From: an uncultured Oscillospiraceae bacterium
GTDB taxonomy: Bacteria; Bacillota; Clostridia; Oscillospirales; Oscillospiraceae
Length of the DNA: 20,811 nucleotides
Assembly (NCBI GenBank): GCA_934655935.1
Contig: CAKUHJ010000020.1
Location: forward strand, 1-20,811
Reading direction: 5' to 3'
In this document: positions 7,545-13,996 of the stretch, in pieces
Position numbering within the stretch: position 1 is the first letter of the stretch
How the letters are laid out: each line of letters opens with the position of its first letter
Translations under genes and position numbers: made by a program
The notes under the pieces: model-generated
Told to the model about the DNA's origin: nothing
What the model saw: only the letters and a program-made list of their open reading frames with translations
Databases searched by the model: none

Positions 7545-8375
7545 ATGAAGCTCAGTGTTCTGCCGGTTTCTCTGTTCCAGACGATTACAGGCGGGCAGAT
7601 GTCGATTGCAGGATGGGCGCAGGAGGCGCAGAGGCTTGGGGTTGACGGCTTTGACGTCAGCACCATGTTCTTCCAGAACCATACTGCGACCTACATTCGT
7701 CAGGTCTTGGATGAAATGCAGGAAAAGCAGATTCATATCCAGCCGACTATGGTCTGCAGCTATCCGGACTTCACCAATCCAGACACGCTCGAGCGGGAGC
7801 GGCAGATTGATTATTTTAACCGTGACATAGCTTTGAGCTCGAAATTCGGCTTTCAGTTCCTGCGCATTACAGCCGGCCAGAATCATCCAGGGCTAACGCT
7901 GGAGCAGGGAGCAGATTATGCTGCGGAATGCTTTGCGCGTGTCCTGCCGACAGCGGAGAAATACGGAATCCGCCTGGTGTTTGAAAATCATTCCAAGCCG
8001 GGTGCATGGCCGCTGATTGACTTTTCCTTCCGTCCGGAGGCCTTCCTTGCGGTCTTTGAACGGATCCGGGAGCTGAACATCGGCGTCAACTTTGACACGG
8101 CAAATGCCGTGGCCTGCGGCGCGGATGCAGCGAAGCTTCTGGAGACTGTGGCGGACAAGGTCTGGACTGTGCACCTCAATGAGACGGCTACAGTCGGAAA
8201 ATGGTCTCCGGCGCTTCTTGGGACGGGCCTTGTGAACTTTGATGAAATCTTCGGGGTGCTGGACCGGCACCATTATGACGGCTGGGTCTGTATCGAGGAG
8301 GCCAGCGGACAGGGGCTGGAGGGAATCGAAAAGGCGGTTTCCTTTGCACGCCGTTATGTAAAGAAAGGCGGTTGA
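7545..8375 (+). CDS. Sugar phosphate isomerase/epimerase-like TIM-barrel protein
   Basis: Protein of 276 residues of the xylose-isomerase-like/AP-endonuclease-2 TIM-barrel superfamily, whose members isomerise or epimerise sugars, sugar acids or hydroxypyruvate using a divalent metal. The likely metal ligands are E147 (RLVFENHS), D184 (GVNFDTANA), H210 (WTVHLNE) and E251 or E252 (VCIEEAS), at the expected barrel strands. The frame is open from GTG 7527, but GAGGAGG at 7531-7537 points to ATG 7545. Genes of this superfamily include hydroxypyruvate isomerase (Hyi), which would link neatly to the GarR-type reductase. The sequence is not close enough to E. coli Hyi by eye to assign that activity. 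It lies 34 bases after dctM and is coupled to the following URO-D gene. Confidence 0.85.
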   Translation: MKLSVLPVSLFQTITGGQMSIAGWAQEAQRLGVDGFDVSTMFFQNHTATYIRQVLDEMQEKQIHIQPTMVCSYPDFTNPDTLERERQIDYFNRDIALSSKFGFQFLRITAGQNHPGLTLEQGADYAAECFARVLPTAEKYGIRLVFENHSKPGAWPLIDFSFRPEAFLAVFERIRELNIGVNFDTANAVACGADAAKLLETVADKVWTVHLNETATVGKWSPALLGTGLVNFDEIFGVLDRHHYDGWVCIEEASGQGLEGIEKAVSFARRYVKKGG

Positions 8376-8380
8376 ATACC

Positions 8381-9595
8381 ATGGCAGAGACCTCTCGCGA
8401 ACGCGTGCTGAAAACCTTCCGTCATGAGCAGCCGGAAAAGCTTGCGGTTGATTTTGGAAGCTCAACCTCGACTGGCATCAGCATTTTTGCCTATGCGAGA
8501 TTGCAGAAGTATCTGGGGATCAATTCTGGCGAGCTTCCGAAGCTGTTTGATATTTTTATGATGATGGCCGATTCCACACCCGAGATGCTTGACGCAATGG
8601 GCAGCGATGTGGTTCAGCTCAAGCGCTATGCACCGTACTTCGATATTCCGCTTAAGGATTGGAAGCCCTGGACCTTCCACGATGGGACGCAGTGCCTGGT
8701 TCCGGGCTCCTTCGAGCCCACGCGCAATGCGCGTGGAGCCTACGAGCTCCACGACGCGCAGGGACATGTGATTGCAAGGCTTCCGGAGAAGGGCTTCTAC
8801 TTTGACCGGACCTATTTCCCGCTGGCGGATGTTGAGGAGCCGGAGGAACTGGACGAAATTCCGATTCCTCGTATGTCTGATGACGAAGTCGAGTATCTGA
8901 AGCGGGAAAGCAAGCGCCTGCATGAGCAGACAGACAAGGCGGTTATGTTTCCGATCTATGCCCGGACATTTGAAGCAGGAATGCTGGACTTCGGTATGCA
9001 GAACTGGCTGATTCACCTGATGAGCGATGAGGAGCTCGTCCACAGATATCTTGAACGTCTGACCGATCAGTACATCCGGGACTTGGACCGCGTCCTTTCC
9101 AGCTGCAACGAGTATATCGACTTTATTCGCTTTGTGGATGATCTTGGAACGCAAAACTCTCTGATGATGTCGCCGGAAACTTTCCGGCGGATGATCAAGC
9201 CGTATATGCAGAAGATGTATGATTTTCTACACACCAAATATCCCAAGCAGTATGTTGCGCTGCACAGCTGCGGTGCAATCCGCCCCTTTATTCCGGAGCT
9301 GATTGAAATGGGCGTTGAGATTCTCAACCCCATTCAGCTTGCGGCAAAGGATATGAATGCGGCAGAGCTCAAGCAGGAATTCGGGAAAAAGCTGACCTTC
9401 TGGGGCGGCGGCTGCGATATGCAGAATGTTATGACCCGGGCCAGCATCCCGGAACTGAAGGACCATGTACGCCGGATGATCGAAACGCTTGCGCCCGGAG
9501 GAGGCTTCCTGTTTGCACCGACGCATAATTTCCAGGCGGATGCCGCGCCGGAGCGAATCCTTGCAATCTACGAAACAGCGGCAGAATATCGCTGA
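8381..9595 (+). CDS. URO-D/MtaA-family protein (uroporphyrinogen decarboxylase-like)
   Basis: Protein of 404 residues in the URO-D superfamily, which includes haem uroporphyrinogen decarboxylase and the corrinoid methyltransferases MtaA/MtbA/CmuA. The methyltransferase-type zinc site H-x-C...C is visible as H295-S-C297 (VALHSCGAIRPF) and C345 (WGGGCDMQNV), which favours a methyltransferase-like rather than haem-biosynthetic role. Other family features are FVDDLGTQNSLMMSPETFRR and the C-terminal FLFAPTHNFQADAAPERI. The frame opens at TTG 8372 within the previous stop, but AAAGGCGG (8364-8371) favours ATG 8381. It is the last gene of the operon. No corrinoid-binding protein or other methanogenic/O-demethylase partner is encoded nearby, so its reaction is unclear. 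Confidence 0.87.
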   Translation: MAETSRERVLKTFRHEQPEKLAVDFGSSTSTGISIFAYARLQKYLGINSGELPKLFDIFMMMADSTPEMLDAMGSDVVQLKRYAPYFDIPLKDWKPWTFHDGTQCLVPGSFEPTRNARGAYELHDAQGHVIARLPEKGFYFDRTYFPLADVEEPEELDEIPIPRMSDDEVEYLKRESKRLHEQTDKAVMFPIYARTFEAGMLDFGMQNWLIHLMSDEELVHRYLERLTDQYIRDLDRVLSSCNEYIDFIRFVDDLGTQNSLMMSPETFRRMIKPYMQKMYDFLHTKYPKQYVALHSCGAIRPFIPELIEMGVEILNPIQLAAKDMNAAELKQEFGKKLTFWGGGCDMQNVMTRASIPELKDHVRRMIETLAPGGGFLFAPTHNFQADAAPERILAIYETAAEYR

Positions 9596-9600
9596 ATAAG

Positions 9601-9645
9601 CGGGCCGGGCAAGTGCGGCTGCACTTGCCCGGCCCGGAGTTTGTT
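9601..9645 (+). terminator. Probable terminator of the tkt-garR-TRAP operon
   Basis: A perfect 16-bp stem (arms 9601-9616 and 9621-9636) with a 4-nt loop GGCT begins five bases after the URO-D stop. The tail GAGTTTGTT is only modestly T-rich. The very stable stem makes termination likely on the + strand. On the minus strand the tail is CTTATT, so it could also help end the opposing Cys-rich gene. Confidence 0.65.
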
Positions 9646-9660
9646 CCTGCGGTCATGTAT

Positions 9661-9679
9661 CGGGCGCCAGGGGCGCCCG
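9661..9679 (-). other. GC-rich hairpin just after the Cys-rich gene
   Basis: CGGGCGCC (9661-9668) pairs with GGCGCCCG (9672-9679) around a 3-nt loop, five bases past the stop of the minus-strand Cys-rich gene. No T-tract follows on either strand. It may act with the 9601-9636 hairpin at the 3' end of that transcript. Confidence 0.45.
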
Positions 9680-9684
9680 GGGGG

Positions 9685-9996
9685 TCAGGTGCTGCTGCAG
9701 CGGCTGCAGCAGCTGCAGGTGCCGGCAGTGGTCTGGGAGCACGGGCAGCTGCTCTGGCAGCCGCAGCACCGACGGCAGCAGCCGCATCCGCAGCCGTTGC
9801 TCGTTGTGCCGGAACCGCTGTTCGACGTGCTGCCGGAGACGGTTCCGCCGGAATTGCCGCAGCGGCAGGTGCAGCTGCAGGGCGTTGCGGCGCTGGAATT
9901 GGAGCTGCCGTTCGTCCGGCAGCAGGGATTGCAGCAGCGGTTTGCTACAAAGCTCGGGAAAATGAGTCCGCCGTATACACCGCAGGAATTACACAT
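9685..9996 (-). CDS. Small cysteine-rich low-complexity protein, function unknown
   Basis: I do not recognise this 103-residue protein. It has 23 cysteines (22%) in CC, CxC and CCxxCC arrangements: NRCCNPCC at about 19-26, PCSCTCRC at 39-46, GCGCGCCRRCCGC at 68-80 and TCSCCSRC at 93-100. Ser/Gly/Thr/Asn-rich stretches separate them, and there is no lysine. The only hydrophobic run is GGLIFPSFVAN near the N-terminus. The frame stays open to 10056, but GGAGGT at 10003-10008 is seven bases before ATG 9996, which I take as the start. No maturase, radical SAM gene or transporter is adjacent. Possible roles are metal binding or a crosslinked spore or envelope structural protein. Two + strand frames are also open here because the DNA is GC-rich and repetitive; the ribosome binding site favours the minus strand. 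Confidence 0.68.
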   Translation of the reverse strand: MCNSCGVYGGLIFPSFVANRCCNPCCRTNGSSNSSAATPCSCTCRCGNSGGTVSGSTSNSGSGTTSNGCGCGCCRRCCGCQSSCPCSQTTAGTCSCCSRCSST

Positions 9997-10023
9997 GGTA
10001 CATACCTCCATATGATATGAAGT

Positions 10024-10057
10024 TTTGACGCGCGGGACGCCGGTCCCGGCTGTCAAA
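10024..10057 (-). promoter_or_regulatory. Imperfect dyad in the upstream region of the Cys-rich gene
   Basis: TTTGAC (10024-10029) and GGGAC (10034-10038) pair with GTCCC (10043-10047) and GTCAAA (10052-10057), leaving a 4x4 internal mismatch and a GCCG loop. It lies 7 bases upstream of the last -10-like stretch and 15 bases upstream of the Shine-Dalgarno of the Cys-rich gene. It could be an operator or a leader hairpin. A weak TAGAAT lies at 10060-10065 on the minus strand, but no convincing -35 box is found at proper spacing. Confidence 0.35.
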
Positions 10058-10087
10058 GCATTCTATGTCTGCGGCGGCGGAGGCGTG

Positions 10088-10174
10088 TCAGATTCTGCCG
10101 CTTTTGCTGTGAATTTTGGGTGGTATGGGGTCCCTGACCTCCTGGGGCTTGCCGCCCGGAATGTCCTTGCACAT
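10088..10174 (-). CDS. Possible 28-residue small ORF after the larA terminator
   Basis: An ATG at 10174 on the minus strand opens 28 codons (beginning MCKDIPGGKPQ, Pro/Lys-rich, ending SGRI) and stops at 10088. GAGGTGAT (10180-10187), a close match to the anti-Shine-Dalgarno, lies with nine bases between its GAGG and the ATG. That Shine-Dalgarno is inside the 3' arm of the terminator hairpin of the upstream operon. Translation would require read-through or a separate transcript. I cannot identify a homologue, and chance is a realistic explanation. Confidence 0.2.
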   Translation of the reverse strand: MCKDIPGGKPQEVRDPIPPKIHSKSGRI

Positions 10175-10212
10175 AAAAAATCACCTCGCAGATAGCCTCT
10201 GCGGGGTGATTT
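10175..10212 (-). terminator. Terminator of the liv-larA operon
   Basis: On the minus strand a 15-bp stem (arms 10212-10198 and 10192-10178, one C-A mismatch) with a 5-nt loop GGCTA ends in a run of six T. It begins 21 bases after the larA-like stop codon. On the + strand the mismatch becomes a G-U pair, but the following tail is poor, so termination is mainly leftward. Confidence 0.88.
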
Positions 10213-10233
10213 GGTTTTATTCACGACGCTTTT

Positions 10234-11523
10234 TCAGAAGAGATTGCCCTGAACGTCAAAGGTGAGCGCAAAAGGCTCGGATTCAATCTGCATGTCGCTT
10301 CTGGAACGAACCTCATCAAGAAAGGCTTCAGAGAGCAGGAGATGCTCCATGTGAAGGGTGTCTTGCACGCGGATGACACGTGGATGCGTCTTGTCGGTTT
10401 CAACGAGGCTGCGGATACAGACCTGCAGACATTCCCGGTGATTGGCCATGACCAGCGGTGTACGTCCGAGCGTGAGCACGGTGCTTGTGATGGCATTGAT
10501 ATAAAACGCCTCAAAATCCGCTTCATTTACGACTTGCTGGCTGACAACATCGGCATTGCAGATACCGTGGCAGTTCCCGTGCGTTTCGGGCGTAAGGCCA
10601 AGAATGGCGACTTTTTGCGCCGTAATGCCGCCGGAGGCGTACTGGGGGAGAATGAAACGTCCTGTGACATTTGGGTCCATGCCCTCGCCGCTGATGTTCT
10701 TTCCGACGCGATCGACAACCAGAACGTCACATTGCGTAGGAAGCAGACGCGGCATCATGGCAAAGGCAAGCTTCAGCATAGCCGGTTCGGTCGACTCAAT
10801 TTCCTCGGACGGGACCACCTTCAACAGATAGGTCTGGTCGTACGCGTTTTCAACCACGGCGACTGCAAACAGAACAGGATAATTTCTCAGGATTGTTATG
10901 CCGTTTTGATAAACGTTTTTCGCGAGATTTCCAACGCCCTCGTCATGCGTACGTTCGGCGCCTTTTTGCTTTGCAAGACCAATTGCCATCATTTTCAGAA
11001 TTCCGCTTTCGTAGGTGCCTCGAAAAGCGGTGTGCGGCTTAACCCGGCAGGAAAGAATGATTCCGTCTGCTTCCGCGGCATATTTGTCGAGATAGACCGG
11101 CTTCCCTTCCGGATTTAGGCCGGCCATGACAGTTTCCATTGTACAGCGGATTGGACAGCCCATACTCTGCTCTGTAAAGCCGAGTGCAGCCAGAACCTCA
11201 CGCTGCCCCTCTGCGGTTGCGCCGCCATGACAGCCCATTCCGGGTACAATGAAAGCAGACGCATTCTTGCTTTGGATAAAGCGGACGATTGTTCGAACAA
11301 TGGCGACTTGATTGCAGATGCCTCGGGAACCGACAGCGATGGCGATTTTCTGGCCGGGGAGAATTTTACCGCCTGTCTGATTTTGTTCCAGACCTTCCAG
11401 GACAACCTGCTCAATCTGTTCAGCGGGGATACAGGCGCTGTCAAAAAGCTGCCTGGCCCAGAACATTTTTGGAATTGGCGTATCTCTTACGAGCACTGAA
11501 ACCTTATTGCGTGCTTGAAACAT
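10234..11523 (-). CDS. LarA-like (DUF2088) nickel-dependent racemase/epimerase homologue
   Basis: Protein of 429 residues related to lactate racemase LarA, the enzyme that uses a nickel-pincer nucleotide cofactor to racemise or epimerise 2-hydroxyacids. Recognisable family segments are AVGSRGI (63-69), FIVPGMGCHGGATAEGQ (91-107, with H99), RVKPHTAFRGTYESGILKM (160-178, with H164 and K177) and NISGEGMDPNVTGRF. The two histidines and nearby lysines correspond in position to the catalytic and nickel-binding residues of LarA; I infer this from motif order, not an alignment. The start ATG has GGAGG six bases upstream and lies 12 bases after the livF stop, so it is the last gene of the liv operon. 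No larB, larC or larE cofactor genes are present here; they would have to be elsewhere. The substrate is unknown, plausibly the hydroxyacid brought in by the Liv transporter. Confidence 0.85.
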   Translation of the reverse strand: MFQARNKVSVLVRDTPIPKMFWARQLFDSACIPAEQIEQVVLEGLEQNQTGGKILPGQKIAIAVGSRGICNQVAIVRTIVRFIQSKNASAFIVPGMGCHGGATAEGQREVLAALGFTEQSMGCPIRCTMETVMAGLNPEGKPVYLDKYAAEADGIILSCRVKPHTAFRGTYESGILKMMAIGLAKQKGAERTHDEGVGNLAKNVYQNGITILRNYPVLFAVAVVENAYDQTYLLKVVPSEEIESTEPAMLKLAFAMMPRLLPTQCDVLVVDRVGKNISGEGMDPNVTGRFILPQYASGGITAQKVAILGLTPETHGNCHGICNADVVSQQVVNEADFEAFYINAITSTVLTLGRTPLVMANHRECLQVCIRSLVETDKTHPRVIRVQDTLHMEHLLLSEAFLDEVRSRSDMQIESEPFALTFDVQGNLF

Positions 11524-11535
11524 AAAAAACCTCCA

Positions 11536-12258
11536 TTACTCGTTGCCGCCAAGGTAGGCGCGCTTGACGGCTTCGTTACTGAGAAGATTGGCGCTTGTGT
11601 CATGGAGGATAATTTCACCGTTCTGCATGACATAACCGCGGGAGGCTGTATTCAGTGCAATTCTGGAGTTCTGTTCAACAAAAAGAATGGTGGTTCCCTC
11701 CCGGTTGATTTCCCGGATGGCCTCGAAGATTTCTGAAACAATCAGCGGTGCAAGTCCGAGAGAGGGTTCGTCAAGAAGCACCATCTTCGGATTTGCGAGC
11801 AGCGCCTGCCCGATTGCGAGCATTTGCTGCTCGCCGCCGGAGAGCGTGCCGCCGCTTTGCTGCCGCCGTTCTTCCAGACGGGGAAATCGACGATAGATTT
11901 TTTTCAGATCCTCACGAATCTGGCGGGAATCGAAGCGCGTAAAGGCTCCGACGAGAAGATTTTCCTCAACTGTAAGCTTTGAAAAGACGTGCCGCCCCTC
12001 AAGAACCTGAGAAAGGCCGAGCGTTGCGATCCGGTTTCCGCGGAGACCTGTGATATTTTTGCCGCCAAAAAGGATTTCTCCTTGAATACCCTTCGGATCG
12101 GTAAGACCGGAAATTGTCTGCAGTGTGGTTGTTTTACCTGCGCCGTTCGCGCCGATCAGCGTGACGATTTCGCCTTCTTCCACGCAAAGATTGATCCCTT
12201 TGACGACGTGAATATTGCCATAGCTGTAGTGAAAGTCGTTCAGTTCGAGTAACGCCAT
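11536..12258 (-). CDS. livF: Liv-type ABC transporter ATP-binding protein LivF
   Basis: One of two ATPases of a branched-chain amino acid-type (HAAT family) importer, 240 residues. Walker A is GANGAGKT (36-43), the signature is LSGGEQQ (139-145) and Walker B is MVLLDE (159-164), followed by PSLGLAP. EGRHVFSKLTVEENL is the characteristic LivF segment. The frame opens at TTG 12273, but GGAGG and spacing favour ATG 12258, one base after the livG stop. These systems also carry urea, amides and aromatic or short organic acids, so the Liv label does not prove an amino acid substrate. Confidence 0.94.
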   Translation of the reverse strand: MALLELNDFHYSYGNIHVVKGINLCVEEGEIVTLIGANGAGKTTTLQTISGLTDPKGIQGEILFGGKNITGLRGNRIATLGLSQVLEGRHVFSKLTVEENLLVGAFTRFDSRQIREDLKKIYRRFPRLEERRQQSGGTLSGGEQQMLAIGQALLANPKMVLLDEPSLGLAPLIVSEIFEAIREINREGTTILFVEQNSRIALNTASRGYVMQNGEIILHDTSANLLSNEAVKRAYLGGNE

Positions 12259-12259
12259 C

Positions 12260-13012
12260 TTATTCGCCTCCAAGGTATGCTGCGATTACATCTGGATTCT
12301 GCTGAATTTCGTTTGGTTTGCCCTCTGCAAGCAGCTTGCCGTAATTTAGAACATAGATGTAATTGCAGAGGTTCATCATCAGATTCATATCGTGTTCAAT
12401 GATCAGAATGCTGACGCCTCTCGCCGAGATCTGCTTCAAAAGTGCCATAAGCTCCTCATTTTCGTGTGAATTCATGCCCGCGGCCGGCTCGTCCAGCAGA
12501 AGGACACGGGGGTCGCTTGCCATGCCGCGCACAATCTCAAGCAGACGCTGCTGACCATAGGAAAGACTTCCGGCCTCGGCGTTTGCCTGCTTTTCAAGAC
12601 CGACAAAGCGCAGAAGCTCCATTGCCTTTTCCCGGCAAGCGGCCTCTTCCGCCTGTTGGGACGGAAGGAAGAGCAGCGAGGCGAAAAAGCCGGCCTTCAT
12701 CCGGCTGTGCATGCCGACCAGGACGTTTTCCAGAACGGTCATTTTCTTAAAGAGATTGATAACCTGATAGGTTCTGGAGATGCCGGCCTCATTAATCTGA
12801 TAACACCGCTTTCCGGTGACGTCTTGTCCGTCAAAAAGGATTTTTCCGGAGTCCGGCGTATAAACACCGCTGACGAGATTGAAAAAAGTGGTCTTTCCGG
12901 CGCCGTTCGGCCCGATGAGGCCGGTAATACTGCCGTCTCGGACTTCCATACTGACGTGGTTGACTGCGGTTAGTCCGCCAAAGCTCAACGTAATGTCTTT
13001 AACCTGCAGCAT
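12260..13012 (-). CDS. livG: Liv-type ABC transporter ATP-binding protein LivG
   Basis: Second ATPase of the importer, 250 residues. Walker A is GPNGAGKT (34-41), the signature is the LivG-typical LSYGQQR (150-156) rather than LSGGQ, and Walker B is VLLLDEPAAGMN (170-181). The middle section AGISRTYQVINLFKKMTVLENVLVG is also typical of LivG. An in-frame extension to 13063 exists, but AAAGGAGGT lies eight bases before ATG 13012, so I use that start. The start overlaps the 3' end of livM by 14 bases, showing tight translational coupling. Confidence 0.94.
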   Translation of the reverse strand: MLQVKDITLSFGGLTAVNHVSMEVRDGSITGLIGPNGAGKTTFFNLVSGVYTPDSGKILFDGQDVTGKRCYQINEAGISRTYQVINLFKKMTVLENVLVGMHSRMKAGFFASLLFLPSQQAEEAACREKAMELLRFVGLEKQANAEAGSLSYGQQRLLEIVRGMASDPRVLLLDEPAAGMNSHENEELMALLKQISARGVSILIIEHDMNLMMNLCNYIYVLNYGKLLAEGKPNEIQQNPDVIAAYLGGE

Positions 13013-13985
13013 CGTGCGAGACCTCCTTTTTACGACGAAGAAGCTTTTTGATTGGCTTTTCAAGCGTTCCGTATATGCCTCCGGGAATCAGGACAATGAC
13101 AACCAGAAGAAGTATGCCATAAATGAACATCTGATAGCGTTCTGCACTGCGAAGCAGCTCGTTGAGAAGCATGACTACGGTCACGCCGCAAATCGGGCCT
13201 GCGAGAGAGGCTGTTCCGCCAAAAAGCAGCATGGTCAGAAACATTACGCTCTGCTTCTGCATGAAGGTGTCAGGGCTGATATAGCGGACGAGGTGCGCAT
13301 ACATGGAGCCGGCAAAGGCAGTATAAAATGCGCTCACAGAAAAAGCCAGAACCTTGTACTTGCGTACATCGACGCCCATTCCGTCTGCTGCATGGTGGTT
13401 TTCACGGATTGCGATGAATGCACGGCCGACCTTGGATTTTACGATTCGCTGCTTTGCGATGAGAAAAATGACGGTACAAATCAACGCAAAATAATAAAAT
13501 TTCGGATAAGAGTCCAGCGTAAGACCAAAAAAACGGACAGACTCTGTATAATAGCCGATAAAATTGTTTGTGATTCCGCCAGGCGAATGGGAAATAAACT
13601 GATAGACAATTTCGCCGAAGGAAAGCGTAGCAAGCGAAAGAAAATGAAAGACAAGTTTTGAAGCGGGATAGGCGATAGCTGCGCCGACGGCTGCCGCGAC
13701 AATGGCGGCCAGCAGCATCGTTGCTGCAACCGGAAGCTGGAAGTAATCATGCATCAGACAGGAGCCATAGGCGCCAATGGCAAAAAAAGCGGCATGTCCC
13801 ATGGAAATCTGTCCGCAGTAGCCGAAAACAATGTCAAGACCAGAAACGGCGATGACATAGAGCAAAATGAAACAGCAGATCAGGATGGCGTAGGGAAAAC
13901 CGGAAAAGATTGCTGGAATCAAAAGAAGCAGCGCTGCACAGATCAGCAGAGGCAGGCGCTTGAGCGTTATCGTGGAAAGTTTCAT
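12999..13985 (-). CDS. livM: Liv-type ABC transporter permease LivM
   Basis: Membrane permease subunit, 328 residues, with about nine to ten hydrophobic segments. FGYCGQISMGHAAFFAIGAYGSCL near residues 54-77 is the classic LivM motif. The cytoplasmic loop VGRAFIAIRENHHAADGMGVDVRKYKVLAF is the ATPase contact region (EAA-like) of this family. The C-terminus is basic (KPIKKLLRRKKE). AAGGAGG overlaps the livH stop region and sets the ATG at 13985. It forms the transmembrane channel as a heterodimer with LivH. Confidence 0.94.
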   Translation of the reverse strand: MKLSTITLKRLPLLICAALLLLIPAIFSGFPYAILICCFILLYVIAVSGLDIVFGYCGQISMGHAAFFAIGAYGSCLMHDYFQLPVAATMLLAAIVAAAVGAAIAYPASKLVFHFLSLATLSFGEIVYQFISHSPGGITNNFIGYYTESVRFFGLTLDSYPKFYYFALICTVIFLIAKQRIVKSKVGRAFIAIRENHHAADGMGVDVRKYKVLAFSVSAFYTAFAGSMYAHLVRYISPDTFMQKQSVMFLTMLLFGGTASLAGPICGVTVVMLLNELLRSAERYQMFIYGILLLVVIVLIPGGIYGTLEKPIKKLLRRKKEVSHDAAG

Positions 13986-13996
13986 GATACTCCTCC

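Noticed and set aside
8381..9595. Annotation as haem-pathway uroporphyrinogen decarboxylase (HemE)
   Set aside because: The H-x-C...C zinc ligands and the longer length match the methyltransferase branch, and there are no haem biosynthesis neighbours.
9681..9800. CTG/CAG-rich stretch as a CRISPR or tandem repeat array
   Set aside because: No regular repeat unit or unique spacers; it is explained by Ser/Cys/Gly-rich codons of the minus-strand gene.
9613..10020. Two long + strand frames (Ala-rich 135 codons, Gln/Leu-rich 124 codons) opposite the Cys-rich gene
   Set aside because: Both arise from GC-rich trinucleotide-like repeats and give homopolymer-rich peptides without good ribosome binding sites. 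The first starts inside the 9601-9636 terminator stem. The minus-strand frame has a strong Shine-Dalgarno.
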